Made by a program: the position numbers and the translations under genes. From assembly GCA_003221695.1 (NCBI GenBank), contig QHSX01000052.1:24629-88628 (forward strand): 64,000 nt of DNA, read 5' to 3'. Origin of the DNA: Candidatus Rokuibacteriota bacterium (GTDB lineage Bacteria; Methylomirabilota; Methylomirabilia; Rokubacteriales; CSP1-6). The notes under the pieces are model-generated. The model made no database searches and had not been told where the DNA came from. It saw nothing but the letters and a program-made list of their open reading frames with translations. Below are positions 33,426 through 41,929 of this stretch, in pieces; position 1 is the first letter of the stretch, and each line of letters opens with the position of its first letter.

Positions 33426-34241
33426 GTGGTCCGGCGAACGCGGCTCGCGGCGCACCGGGGGGGCGCGGCTCTGTGGCCGGAGAACAGCCTCCTTGGCTTC
33501 CGGAACGCGCTAGCGCTCGGCAGTGACCTGATCGAGTTCGACGTCCACCTGACGGCCGACGGCGCGCTCGCGGTGATCCACGATCCGACACTCGACCGGA
33601 CGACCGACGCAACCGGCCCCGTCGCCGGGCGCACCGCTGTCGAGCTCGCCCGCGCGCGCCTCCGTGGGCCCGCCGGGGCGCTCACCGACGAGCGCGTGCC
33701 TCTGCTCGAGGACGTGCTGGCACTCGTCGCGCCCTCGCGCGGAGGGCTCCTCGTCGAGGTGAAGGGCCCCGTCGCCGGCGTCGGCGTCCGCTACGAGCGG
33801 CGCGGCGGCCGCGCGGCCGCCGTGCCCGGCCCCCGCTACGAGGGGCTCGAGGAGCGGCTGATCGCGTCGCTCCGGCGGGCAGGGCTTCTCTCGCACGCGA
33901 CCATTATGGCGTTCAACCCCGACGTCGTGACGGCGGTCCGCGCCCTCGTCCCGGGTCAGCGCACGACGCTCCTCGTCTCAGCCCACCACATCCGGCAGGC
34001 GCACGCGCGGCCAGAGGATGCCCTCGACTGGGCGCTCGCGGCGGGCGCGACCGATGCCGGCCTCGAGTACACGCTCGTCAACGAGGCGGTCGTCGAAGCG
34101 GCCCGTGCCGCCAGGCTCCGCCTGGGCGTCTGGACGGTGAATGCGGAACGCGCGATGCGGCGGCTCGTCGAGCTTGGGGTGGACGTCCTGACGACCGATC
34201 GCCCCGACGTGGCCAAGCGCGTGCTCGGCCGAGCGTCGTGA
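33426..34241 (+). CDS. ugpQ: glycerophosphodiester phosphodiesterase
   Basis: The 271-residue protein has the GDPD signatures [22 protein letters not shown] and [26 protein letters not shown], with metal ligands in the ENS, EFDVH and later VEVKG segments, and ends in [27 protein letters not shown]. It hydrolyses glycerophosphodiesters to glycerol-3-phosphate and an alcohol. No signal peptide is present, so it is cytoplasmic and acts on imported substrate. The GTG start comes right after the ugpE stop (TAGGTG), as at the nuoL-nuoM junction. A loop [19 protein letters not shown] near 120-137 is an insertion relative to short family members. glpK follows after a repeat block. Confidence 0.93.
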   Translation: MVRRTRLAAHRGGAALWPENSLLGFRNALALGSDLIEFDVHLTADGALAVIHDPTLDRTTDATGPVAGRTAVELARARLRGPAGALTDERVPLLEDVLALVAPSRGGLLVEVKGPVAGVGVRYERRGGRAAAVPGPRYEGLEERLIASLRRAGLLSHATIMAFNPDVVTAVRALVPGQRTTLLVSAHHIRQAHARPEDALDWALAAGATDAGLEYTLVNEAVVEAARAARLRLGVWTVNAERAMRRLVELGVDVLTTDRPDVAKRVLGRAS

Positions 34242-34557
34242 GGCCCGCGGCCCTCGTTGGAATGAAACGCGACCGGCGGGACGGAGCCGGGTCGCACCTT
34301 CGCCGGACGGAGCCACCGCGTGCCCACGGCACGCCGACTCACGCAGGCTCGCCTCGCGCGTCGGACGCGCTGCGGCTTCGCACTCCCACGGAGTGCGAAG
34401 GGCCCGGGGCGCCCAGTCCAATGACGCGACGGGCCTTGGCCGGACGGAGCCACACCGTACCCACGGCACGCCGACTCACGCAGGCTCGCCTCGCGCGTCG
34501 GACGCGCTGCGGCTTCGCACTCCCACGGCATGCACCGGCCTCGTGGCCCCCGGTCCA
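34242..34557 (+). repeat. type B repeat, two tandem copies before glpK
   Basis: Copy 1 (to about 34425) and copy 2 (about 34430-34557) share CCGGACGGAGCC...CCCACGGCACGCCGACTCACGCAGG and the core to CTGCGGCTTCGCACTCCCACGG. Each has the hairpin GCGCGTC-G-GACGCGC (34356-34370, 34493-34507) and ends (C)AGTCCAATGAC or (C)GGTCCAATGAC. Copy 1 also holds TTCGCACTCC-CAC-GGAGTGCGAA (34376-34398), broken in copy 2. The final ATG is the glpK start. The reading frame through both copies is open and in frame with glpK. Confidence 0.88.
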
Positions 34558-36093
34558 ATGACCACGCGGCGTTACGTTCTCGCCCTCGACCAGGGCACGA
34601 CGGGCTCGACGGCGCTGGTCGTCGATGCCGACGGCGGCGTCCGCGCGCGCGGGTACACCGAGCTGCCACAACACTTCCCGAGGCCCGGATGGGTCGAGCA
34701 CGACCCCGAGGAGATCTGGACGACGGTCGAGCGCGCGGCACGCGCCGCGCTCGCCGAGGCGCGCGTCGCGGGAGCCGAGGTGGCGGCGATCGGGATCACC
34801 AACCAGCGCGAGACGACCATCGTCTGGGACCGTGGCTCGGGAGCACCCATCCACCGCGCGATCGTCTGGCAGTGCCGACGGACGGCGCCGATGTGCGACC
34901 GCTTGCGCGCACAGGGGGTCGAGCCGCTCGTGCGGGAGCGGACCGGGCTTGTCCTCGATGCCTACTTCTCCGGCACCAAGATCCGTTGGCTGCTCGACGA
35001 GATCCCCGGGGCGCGCGTCCGCGCCGAGCGCGGCCAACTCGCGTTCGGCACCGTGGACGCGTGGCTCCTCTGGAAGCTCACCGGCGGTCGCGTGCACGCC
35101 ACGGACGCGAGCAACGCCTCGCGGACGCTCTGCCTGAACCTCAAGACGGGAGACTGGGACGACGAGCTGCTGAAGCTCCTCGGGGTCCCGCGTGCCGTGC
35201 TGCCGGCGATCCTCCCCTCCGCGGGCGCCCTCGCTGAGACCGCGGAGCTCGGGTGGCTGCCGCGCGGCGTGCCGATCGCGGGAATCGCCGGCGACCAGCA
35301 GGCGGCGCTCTTCGGGCAGGCGTGCCACACGCCCGGCGCGGCCAAGAATACCTACGGCACCGGGTGCTTCATGTTGCTGAACACCGGGCCAACACCCGTG
35401 GTCTCGTCGCACGGGCTCCTCACGACGATCGCGTGGCGGATCGACGGCCGCACGACCTATGCTCTCGAGGGCAGCGTGTTCGTCGCTGGCGCGGCGATCC
35501 AGTGGCTACGCGACGGACTGGGTCTCCTCGCGGACGCGGCCGAGAGCGAGGCGCTGGCGCGATCGGTCCCCGACACAGCGGGCGTTTACTTCGTGCCGGC
35601 CTTCGTCGGGCTCGGTGCCCCGTACTGGGACATGTACGCGCGCGGGACGATCCTGGGGCTCACGCGCGGAACGACGGGGGCGCACCTGGCGCGCGCGGCT
35701 CTCGAGGCGATCGCCTTCCAGAGCCGCGACGTGCTGGAAGCGATGGCGGCCGACGCCGGGATCGCCGTGCGGGAGCTGCGCGTGGACGGAGGCGCCGCGG
35801 CCAACGACTTTCTCTGCCAGTTCCAGGCCGACATCATGAACGTTACGGTGCTCCGGCCGAGCGTGATCGAGACGACCTCGCTCGGCGCCGCGTACCTCGC
35901 GGGGCTCGGCGCGGGTCTGTGGCGCTCGCTCGACGACCTCAGCCGGCGCTGGGCGGTCGAGCGGACCTTCGCCCCCGGGATGGACGCCGTGACACGGGCC
36001 GCGCGTTGCGAGGGTTGGCGCCGCGCCGTGGAGCGGGCGCGCGGGTGGGCTCACGAGGAAGCCCCATTGCCCCCCGGAGCGTCGTCGTGTTGA
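34558..36093 (+). CDS. glpK: glycerol kinase
   Basis: The 511-residue protein has the FGGY kinase layout with [18 protein letters not shown] at the N-terminus, [16 protein letters not shown], and the phosphate-binding AAGDQQ-equivalent [13 protein letters not shown]. The FGGY signature region reads [30 protein letters not shown], followed by [11 protein letters not shown]. It phosphorylates glycerol with ATP to glycerol-3-phosphate. The family N-terminus begins at ATG 34558; the 566-residue track form would add only repeat-encoded residues. No clear ribosome site is present apart from the repeat end CGGTCCA, so initiation may depend on the repeat. An Arg/Ala-rich, Pro-ended tail is slightly longer than usual. 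Confidence 0.96.
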   Translation: MTTRRYVLALDQGTTGSTALVVDADGGVRARGYTELPQHFPRPGWVEHDPEEIWTTVERAARAALAEARVAGAEVAAIGITNQRETTIVWDRGSGAPIHRAIVWQCRRTAPMCDRLRAQGVEPLVRERTGLVLDAYFSGTKIRWLLDEIPGARVRAERGQLAFGTVDAWLLWKLTGGRVHATDASNASRTLCLNLKTGDWDDELLKLLGVPRAVLPAILPSAGALAETAELGWLPRGVPIAGIAGDQQAALFGQACHTPGAAKNTYGTGCFMLLNTGPTPVVSSHGLLTTIAWRIDGRTTYALEGSVFVAGAAIQWLRDGLGLLADAAESEALARSVPDTAGVYFVPAFVGLGAPYWDMYARGTILGLTRGTTGAHLARAALEAIAFQSRDVLEAMAADAGIAVRELRVDGGAAANDFLCQFQADIMNVTVLRPSVIETTSLGAAYLAGLGAGLWRSLDDLSRRWAVERTFAPGMDAVTRAARCEGWRRAVERARGWAHEEAPLPPGASSC

Positions 36094-36188
36094 ATCGCGC
36101 AGCCGGCACGGAATCCTCGGGTAGATTGTGCCGAAGCGGCCGGAGACCCGATCCGGCATGTCCCGAGAAATCAGTCACTTGCGATGGC

Positions 36189-36217
36189 TTGTGCGTGTGA
36201 GAGCGATGTGCTAGTGT
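36189..36217 (+). promoter_or_regulatory. weak promoter-like pair before atpZ
   Basis: TTGTGC (36189-36194), 17-bp spacer, TAGTGT (36212-36217). The match is weak, three of six in each box. The -10 ends 10 bp before the atpZ ATG and no ribosome site is seen, so the first gene could be nearly leaderless. Confidence 0.25.
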
Positions 36218-36227
36218 CCCTCTTCAC

Positions 36228-36464
36228 ATGGCGCCGCCCGGGGAGAAGGGCACCTGGAAAGCGCTTGGCGAGCTGTCCTCCATCGGACTGACGCTGGTTC
36301 TGGCGACGGTGATCGGCCTGGGCGCCGGCTACTATGCGGATCGATGGCTCGGCACCAAGCCCTGGCTCATGCTGCTGGGCCTCGGCATGGGAATCGTTGC
36401 AGGATTTGTGAATCTCTTTCGGTCGGTCAACCGTGCGGGACGGGAACTCGATGACTCCGAGTGA
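36228..36464 (+). CDS. atpZ: AtpZ/AtpI-type small ATP synthase membrane protein
   Basis: The 78-residue protein has two membrane helices (GLTLVLATVIGLGAGYYADRWLG and LMLLGLGMGIVAGFVNLF), the pattern of the AtpZ/F0F1-ATPase subunit family often encoded first in atp operons. The GxGxxxGYxxDRxLG signature is kept. It probably aids assembly or ion supply of Fo. It overlaps the next gene by 14 bp. No Shine-Dalgarno sequence is visible. Confidence 0.85.
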   Translation: MAPPGEKGTWKALGELSSIGLTLVLATVIGLGAGYYADRWLGTKPWLMLLGLGMGIVAGFVNLFRSVNRAGRELDDSE

Positions 36465-36816
36465 CGTGACGACGCGAGTGACGGCGGCGGCGTGCGTGCT
36501 CGGCGTCGTCCTGGCGGTCCCGGCCGGGTGGCTCGGCGGGCCGACGGGCGCGCTCGGCGTCCTCGCCGGGGGCGCGCTCGCCATGGCCAACTTCCGTTGG
36601 CTTGCGACCCGCGCGATCGCGGTCGTGTCGGGTGCGGGCGTCGCCGGCACGGCGTGGCTCGTCGGCACCGCGCTCCGCCTCAGCGCGTTCGCGGCGGCGT
36701 GCGCGACGCTGCTCGCGCTCGAATGGGCGCACCCCCTCGCGCTGCTGGCCGGGCTCAGCGTGCTTCCCTGCGCCGTCATCGTCGAGGGGCTGCGCGCGGC
36801 GAGCCGGGAGCCCTGA
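36451..36816 (+). CDS. atpI: ATP synthase subunit I (AtpI family)
   Basis: The ATG at 36451 gives 121 residues; the track GTG at 36433 would add six and lengthen the overlap with atpZ. Four hydrophobic segments are seen (VLGVVLAVPAGWLGG, GVLAGGALAMANFRWL, LRLSAFAAACATLLAL, LLAGLSVLPCAVIVEGL), as in the ATP synthase I chain family, with the conserved GxxxxxxNFxWL element. It likely helps c-ring assembly. The stop is 2 bp before the atpB GTG. Sequence conservation in this family is low, so the call rests on topology and position. Confidence 0.75.
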   Translation: MTPSDVTTRVTAAACVLGVVLAVPAGWLGGPTGALGVLAGGALAMANFRWLATRAIAVVSGAGVAGTAWLVGTALRLSAFAAACATLLALEWAHPLALLAGLSVLPCAVIVEGLRAASREP

Positions 36817-36818
36817 GC

Positions 36819-37598
36819 GTGGAAATCATCGAGCACCCTCCAATCTTCAGACTTCCCGGGGTGTTCTGGCCCGGCTACGTCCCGGACCACGTGACGTACA
36901 CGTGGCTCGTCATGATCATCCTGACGGTGCTCGCGTTCGTCGCCTCACGCCGAGTCGAACTCGTGCCCCGAGGCGCACAGAACGCGCTCGAAGTGGTACT
37001 CGAGCAGTTCCAGCAGCTGATCGACGACGTGATCGGCCACGAGGGGCGCCCGTACCTGCCGCTCATTGCGACCTTGGGCCTGTTCATCCTCACCGGCAAC
37101 CTCCTCGCGCTCGTCCCCGGGCTCGCTGGCCCCACGACCAACCTCAACACGACCGCCGCGTGTGCGCTGGTCGTCTTCTGCGCGTACCACTACATCGGCA
37201 TCAGGAAGCATGGGCCGATCACCTACCTCAAGCACTTCATGGGGCCGGTGCCGTGGTGGCTCAAGGGGCCAATGTTCGTGATCGAAATGATCAGCCACCT
37301 GGCACGGCCGCTGTCGCTGACGTTGCGGCTCTTCGGCAACATGCTGGGCGGCCACATCCTGCTCGCCATGATGTTCTTCCTCATGGGGCTTGACGGCCTC
37401 ATCGGCTGGGCGCTGTCGGGCAGCGCGGCGGGCGTGGTCTTGGGCGGTCTCGGCGGTGGCTTGATGGTCGCGTTTACGGTTGGGTTCATCTATCCGTTGA
37501 AGATCCTGGTGTCGTTTCTCCAGGCGTTCATCTTCGTGATGCTGACGATGCTGTATATCTCGGGGGCCGTCGAGGGGCACGAGGCGGAGCACCACTAG
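36819..37598 (+). CDS. atpB: F0F1 ATP synthase subunit a
   Basis: From GTG 36819 the protein has 259 residues and the usual helix pattern. The key Arg of the proton channel is in SLTLRLFGNMLGGHILLAM; GNLLALVPGLAGPTTNLNTTAACALVVF and FLQAFIFVMLTMLYISGAVE are also standard. The N-terminal HPPIFRLPG and a His-rich C-terminus (EGHEAEHH) fit the family. It forms the stator channel next to the c-ring. The 368-residue track ORF start lies inside atpI in another frame. atpF, the delta subunit and F1 genes are not present here. Confidence 0.95.
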   Translation: MEIIEHPPIFRLPGVFWPGYVPDHVTYTWLVMIILTVLAFVASRRVELVPRGAQNALEVVLEQFQQLIDDVIGHEGRPYLPLIATLGLFILTGNLLALVPGLAGPTTNLNTTAACALVVFCAYHYIGIRKHGPITYLKHFMGPVPWWLKGPMFVIEMISHLARPLSLTLRLFGNMLGGHILLAMMFFLMGLDGLIGWALSGSAAGVVLGGLGGGLMVAFTVGFIYPLKILVSFLQAFIFVMLTMLYISGAVEGHEAEHH

Positions 37599-37619
37599 CG
37601 CACCACACAGGAGGCGTTC

Positions 37620-37946
37620 GTGCGACGTTCACTGATTCGGGCGGGCATGGCGGTACTCGGGGTTCCGGCGCTCGCGTTCGCGGCCGAGGGCGCGGCGAAC
37701 AGCGGTGGGTGGATCGGGCCATTCACGGTCATCGCCGCGGGCCTGGGGATGGCGATCGCGTCCGGCCTCTGCGGACTTGGGCAGGGCAGGGCGGTCGCCG
37801 CGGCGGTGGAGGCCATGGGCCGGCAACCGGGTGCGGCGGCGCGTATCCAGACCGCGATGATCATTGGCCTGGCGCTGATCGAGTCGCTCGCGATCTACAT
37901 GCTGGTCATCGGCATCATCTTGTTGTTCGTGCAGCCGATCAAGTAA
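37620..37946 (+). CDS. atpE: F0F1 ATP synthase subunit c
   Basis: GTG 37620 has CAGGAGG upstream and yields 108 residues. The first 22 look like a cleavable signal or extra helix (MRRSLIRAGMAVLGVPALAFAA), then come the two c-ring helices. The loop is GRQPGAAARIQ. The ion-carrying Glu88 lies in LALIESLAIYMLV; Gln55 in GLGQGRAV, Ser89 and Tyr93 fill the positions of the Na-ligating set of Ilyobacter-type c subunits, though the Thr after Glu-Ser is Leu here. This makes Na use possible but not certain. A large stem-loop follows the stop. Confidence 0.95.
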   Translation: MRRSLIRAGMAVLGVPALAFAAEGAANSGGWIGPFTVIAAGLGMAIASGLCGLGQGRAVAAAVEAMGRQPGAAARIQTAMIIGLALIESLAIYMLVIGIILLFVQPIK

Positions 37947-37963
37947 GAGCGACCCGGTCCAAC

Positions 37964-37997
37964 GGCGCATTGCGCGCGTCGACGCGCGTGATGCGCC
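37964..37997 (+). terminator. large stem-loop between atpE and rex
   Basis: GGCGCAT-TG-CGCGCGTC/GACGCGCG-TG-ATGCGCC forms a 34-base nearly perfect inverted repeat with one TG/TG internal mismatch. It begins 17 bp after the atpE stop and ends 13 bp before the rex ATG. It has no T-tract, so it may act as an attenuator, an mRNA end-protecting stem or a regulator site. Confidence 0.5.
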
Positions 37998-38010
37998 GCC
38001 ACGCACGACT

Positions 38011-38664
38011 ATGGCGCCCCGTCCGAGCTATCGGCTGACCCGAATCCCCGAGATGACGATCCGTCGTCTCTCGGTCTACACGCGCTGTCTTCTCCAGCTG
38101 GAGGAGGACGGCGTGAAGACCGTCTCCTCCCAGGAGCTCGCCGATCGCTTCAACCTGAACTCGGCGCAGGTCCGCAAGGACCTCGCCTACTTCGGCGAGT
38201 TCGGCGTCCGCGGCATCGGCTATTACGTGTCCGGGCTGAAGGCCGAGCTCCAGAAGATCCTCGGGCTCGATCGCGAGTGGACGGTGGTGCTCGTCGGCTT
38301 CGGTAACCTCGGCTCGGCGCTCTCTCGCTACAAGGGGTTCGCCCGACAGGGCTTCCGCATCGTAGCGGTCGTCGACGACGACCCGGCGAAGGTCGGCCGC
38401 GAGATCGACCACATGCCCGTCATTGCGAGTCGCGACATGGCCCGCGAGATCAAGGCGCGAGGGGCCCAAATCGCGATCGTGGCCGTGCCCGCGGAGTCGG
38501 CCCAGACCGTCACCGATCAGCTCGTGGCGGCGGGGATCAAGGCGATCCTCAACTTCGCGCCGGCGCGCCTCAAGGTTCCCCGCGACGTCCGGCTCAAGAA
38601 CGTCGACCTCTCGATCGAACTGGAAACGCTCAGCTTCTACCTCGCGAAGGGCTCGCGCTCCTAG
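38011..38664 (+). CDS. rex: redox-sensing transcriptional repressor Rex
   Basis: The 217-residue protein has the Rex layout: a winged helix in about 1-80 (TIRRLSVYTRCLLQLEEDGVKTVSSQELADRFNLNSAQVRKDLAYFGEFGVRGIGYYV), then a Rossmann domain with LVGFGNLGSALSRYKGF for NAD(H), and a final helix LSIELETLSFYLAKG. Rex senses the NADH/NAD ratio and represses respiratory and fermentative genes. It stands directly after atpE and about 10 kb after nuoLMN. No Rex operator (TTGTGAA-N6-TTCACAA) was spotted in the intergenic regions I read. The start ATG 38011 lacks a clear ribosome site. Confidence 0.94.
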   Translation: MAPRPSYRLTRIPEMTIRRLSVYTRCLLQLEEDGVKTVSSQELADRFNLNSAQVRKDLAYFGEFGVRGIGYYVSGLKAELQKILGLDREWTVVLVGFGNLGSALSRYKGFARQGFRIVAVVDDDPAKVGREIDHMPVIASRDMAREIKARGAQIAIVAVPAESAQTVTDQLVAAGIKAILNFAPARLKVPRDVRLKNVDLSIELETLSFYLAKGSRS

Positions 38665-38707
38665 GGCCGCCGAGCCGGTCTCGTGGTAGGGTAGGCTTGC
38701 TCGTCTG

Positions 38708-41700
38708 ATGTTGAGGGACTGGTCCGCCTTTCACGCCCTGGCGAAGACCTTCGCCGAGGGACCGGTCTGCCTGCGCATCGCCGGGCTGACCGGAGCCGCC
38801 CGCGCTCTCGCCGTCGCCGAGCTCCTCCAGGCCCACCCGCGCCCCGCGCTCGTCCTCGTGGAGTCGGCGACCGACGCCCATCGCTGGACCCAGGATCTCA
38901 GATTCTTCGGCGCGCCCGCGGTCGAGTTCCCGGGGCGCGAGCCCTGGCTCTGGCGGGGCGGGCGGCAGCGGGAGGCCGACGCCGAGCGCGCCGTCATCTG
39001 CCGGCGCCTCGCCGCCGGCGAGCCTGCGGTGGTCGTCGTGACCCCCGCGGCGCTCGACGCCGAAATCGCCGCGCCTTCGGACTTCGCGGCGCGCACACTG
39101 CGGCTCGCGCGGGGCGACTCCCTGGACCGCGAGCTCCTGCTCGAGGCGCTCGAGCACGCCGGCTACGAGCGCGTCGACACGGTGGTCGAGGTCGGTCAGT
39201 GGAGCCCCCGCGGCGGTATCGTCGATGTGTTCTCGCCGAGCCACGCGAGCCCCGTGCGGCTCGAGTTCTTCGGCGACGAGATCGAGTCGATCCGGCTCTT
39301 CGACCCGACCTCCCAGCGTTCCAGCACGCCCGTCGACGAGCTCCTCGTCCTGCCCCTCGTGACGCAGAGCGATGGCTCGGCCCCGGCGCGACTCACCGAC
39401 TACGTGCCCGCCGCGGCGTCGATCGTCGTCGACGCCCCGCGGGTGCTCGACGCGACCCGCGAGGACGCGCCGGCGAGCCCGCCCCTCCGTGAGCGGCTCG
39501 CGGGACGCCGACTGATCGAGCTCTCGCTCGTGGCCGGGACGTCGAGCGCGCAGGCGGGAGCGCTGCCGGAGGCCGTGGAGGTGACGCTCGAGACGCAGGC
39601 GGTTCCTCTGTTCGGCGGCCGGTTCGCCCAGCTCGCGAGCCAGATCGCAGGGTGGCGCGGCGAGGGGTTCAGAGTCTGTCTCGTCGCGTCCGACGAGCGC
39701 CAGGTCGAGCACGTGCGCCAGATCCTGCGCGAGCACGCGCTCGAGGCCCTCCCGGCGGCGACGCCGGACGGGGACGCGCCCCTCGCGATCGTCGTCGGCG
39801 ACGTCTCCGCCGGATTTTCGATCCCCGCGCTCGGCGTCATCGTCCTCACCGAGGCCGAGATCTTCGGCGCCCGCCGGCGCCTGCTGCGGCGGCCGAAGTA
39901 CCAGCGTGGTGCGGCGCTCACGGCGTTCACCGATCTCGCGATCGGCGACGTCGTGGTCCACGAGGACCACGGGCTCGGGCGCTACCTCGGCCTCAAGACG
40001 ATGACGATCGGAGACCGCGAGGGCGACTTCCTCGTCCTCGAGTACGCCGAGGGCAACCAGCTCTACCTGCCGGTCGAGCGCCTGGACCTCGTCTCGAAAT
40101 ACCTGGGCGCCGACGCGGGTGCCGTGCGCCTCGACCGCCTGGGCGGCGCCTCGTGGGCGCGCGTGAAGGAGTCGGTGCGCGCCGCCCTCCGGCAAATGGC
40201 CGAAGAGCTGCTGCGCCTCTACGCCCAGCGCGCCGTCGCGGACGGGTACGCGTGCTCACCGGACACCTCCTGGCAGCGTGAGTTCGAAGCCGCTTTCCGC
40301 TTCGAGGAGACGCCGGACCAGCTGCGCGCGATCGAGGAGGTCAAGCGCGACCTCGAAGCGCGTCGTCCGATGGACCGACTGGTCGCCGGCGACGTCGGGT
40401 ACGGCAAGACCGAGGTGGCGCTCCGCGCCGCGTTCAAGGTGGTCGCCGACGGCATGCAGGTGGCGGTGCTCGTGCCCACGACGGTCCTGGCCCAGCAGCA
40501 CTGGACGACGTTTGCCGACCGGTTCACCGCTTTCCCGGCGCGCGTCGAGCTCTTGTCACGGTTCCGGTCGCCGAAGGAGCAGAAGGCCGTAATCGAGGGC
40601 CTCCGGCAGGGAACGGTGGACGTGGTGATCGGCACCCATCGCCTCCTCTCGAAGGACGTCGCGTTCAAGCACCTGGGCCTGCTCATCGTCGACGAAGAGC
40701 ACCGGTTCGGCGTCGGCCACAAGGAGCGCATGAAGCAGCTCCGCGCGTCGGTGGATGTGCTCGCGCTGACGGCGACGCCCATCCCGCGGACGCTCTACAT
40801 GTCGCTCTCGGGCGTTCGAGACATGTCGGTGATCGAAACCCCCCCGCTCGACCGGCTGCCCGTCGAGACGGTCATCCGACGGTTCAGCAAGGCCGTGGTC
40901 AAGGAGGCGCTCACGCGCGAGCTCGAGCGGGGCGGCCAGGTCTTCTTCGTCCACAACCGCGTGCAGTCGCTCCCCTCGGTGACGCGCTTCGTCCAGGAGC
41001 TCGTGCCGAACGCGCGGGTGATCATGGCGCACGGCCAGATGAAGGAGCGCGAGCTCGAGGCCACCATGGTGAAGTTCGTGAGCGGCCAGGCCGACGTGCT
41101 CGTCGCGACCGCGATCATCGAGTCGGGGCTCGACATCCCCGCGACGAACACGATCGTCGTGAACCGGGCCGACCGATTCGGCCTGGCGCAGCTCTACCAG
41201 CTCCGGGGCCGCGTGGGCCGCGAACGACAGCAGGCGTACGCGTACCTGCTTGTCCCTGCGGACGGTCGGGTGGACGAGCAGGCACAGCGCCGCCTCCGGG
41301 CGCTCCAGGAGTTCACGGAGCTGGGCTCGGGGTTCAAGCTCGCGCTGCGGGACCTCGAGATCCGCGGTGCGGGTAACCTCCTCGGGGCCGAGCAGCACGG
41401 GCACATCGCGGCCGTAGGCTTCGATCTTTACGCGAAGCTCTTGGCCGAGGCCGTGCGAGAATTGAAGGGCGAACCGGCCTCCGCGGCCGTCGAGCCGGTG
41501 ATCAGTGTCGCGGCGGAGGGCTTCTTACCGGACGCGTATGTCCCCGAGGTCAACCAGCGCCTCGCCTTCTACAAGCGGCTCGCCGGCGCGGTCAATGACC
41601 CCGAGGTCGACGACCTGCGCGCAGAGCTGGTGGATCGGTTCGGCCCGCTACCCAAAGAGGCCGAGCAGCTCCTCGACGTCGTCCACTTGCGAGTGGCCGC

Positions 41701-41929
41701 GCGCCGGCTGGGCGTGGAGAAGCTGGAAGTGGGCGAGGGCGTGGCGCTCGTCACGTTCGCGCCCGGGACACCCCTCGATCCCCGGCGGCTCGTCCGGGCG
41801 ATTCAGGGGAGCCGGGGGCGGCTCAAGATGAAGCGGGAGTTCACGATGGAGGCGGTCGTGGAACGAGGGGAGTGGGCGCGGGTCCGCGACTCGCTGCTGC
41901 GCCTCCTCGAGAACCTCGACCGTTCATGA
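38708..41929 (+). CDS. mfd: transcription-repair coupling factor Mfd
   Basis: The 1073-residue protein has the UvrB-homology N-terminal region (ESATDAHRWTQDLRFFGAPAVEFPGREPW), the RNA-polymerase interacting domain (DVVVHEDHGLGRYLGLKTM), the RecG-like translocase with Walker A GDVGYGKTEVALRAAFK, DEEH box LIVDEEHRFGVGHKERMK and motif VI QLYQLRGRVGRERQQAYAYL, and the C-terminal TRCF domain. It removes stalled RNA polymerase at DNA lesions and recruits UvrA. It is slightly shorter than E. coli Mfd (1148). The ATG lies 43 bp after rex; its stop overlaps the next gene by ATGA. The N-terminal UvrB-like module keeps no obvious nuclease-binding hairpin, as usual. Confidence 0.97.
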   Translation: MLRDWSAFHALAKTFAEGPVCLRIAGLTGAARALAVAELLQAHPRPALVLVESATDAHRWTQDLRFFGAPAVEFPGREPWLWRGGRQREADAERAVICRRLAAGEPAVVVVTPAALDAEIAAPSDFAARTLRLARGDSLDRELLLEALEHAGYERVDTVVEVGQWSPRGGIVDVFSPSHASPVRLEFFGDEIESIRLFDPTSQRSSTPVDELLVLPLVTQSDGSAPARLTDYVPAAASIVVDAPRVLDATREDAPASPPLRERLAGRRLIELSLVAGTSSAQAGALPEAVEVTLETQAVPLFGGRFAQLASQIAGWRGEGFRVCLVASDERQVEHVRQILREHALEALPAATPDGDAPLAIVVGDVSAGFSIPALGVIVLTEAEIFGARRRLLRRPKYQRGAALTAFTDLAIGDVVVHEDHGLGRYLGLKTMTIGDREGDFLVLEYAEGNQLYLPVERLDLVSKYLGADAGAVRLDRLGGASWARVKESVRAALRQMAEELLRLYAQRAVADGYACSPDTSWQREFEAAFRFEETPDQLRAIEEVKRDLEARRPMDRLVAGDVGYGKTEVALRAAFKVVADGMQVAVLVPTTVLAQQHWTTFADRFTAFPARVELLSRFRSPKEQKAVIEGLRQGTVDVVIGTHRLLSKDVAFKHLGLLIVDEEHRFGVGHKERMKQLRASVDVLALTATPIPRTLYMSLSGVRDMSVIETPPLDRLPVETVIRRFSKAVVKEALTRELERGGQVFFVHNRVQSLPSVTRFVQELVPNARVIMAHGQMKERELEATMVKFVSGQADVLVATAIIESGLDIPATNTIVVNRADRFGLAQLYQLRGRVGRERQQAYAYLLVPADGRVDEQAQRRLRALQEFTELGSGFKLALRDLEIRGAGNLLGAEQHGHIAAVGFDLYAKLLAEAVRELKGEPASAAVEPVISVAAEGFLPDAYVPEVNQRLAFYKRLAGAVNDPEVDDLRAELVDRFGPLPKEAEQLLDVVHLRVAARRLGVEKLEVGEGVALVTFAPGTPLDPRRLVRAIQGSRGRLKMKREFTMEAVVERGEWARVRDSLLRLLENLDRS

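Noticed and set aside
34393-34557. N-terminal extension of GlpK
   Set aside because: Encoded wholly by the tandem repeat; the family N-terminus begins at 34558.
36433-36450. Upstream GTG start for atpI
   Set aside because: Would lengthen the overlap with atpZ and adds residues not seen in the family.
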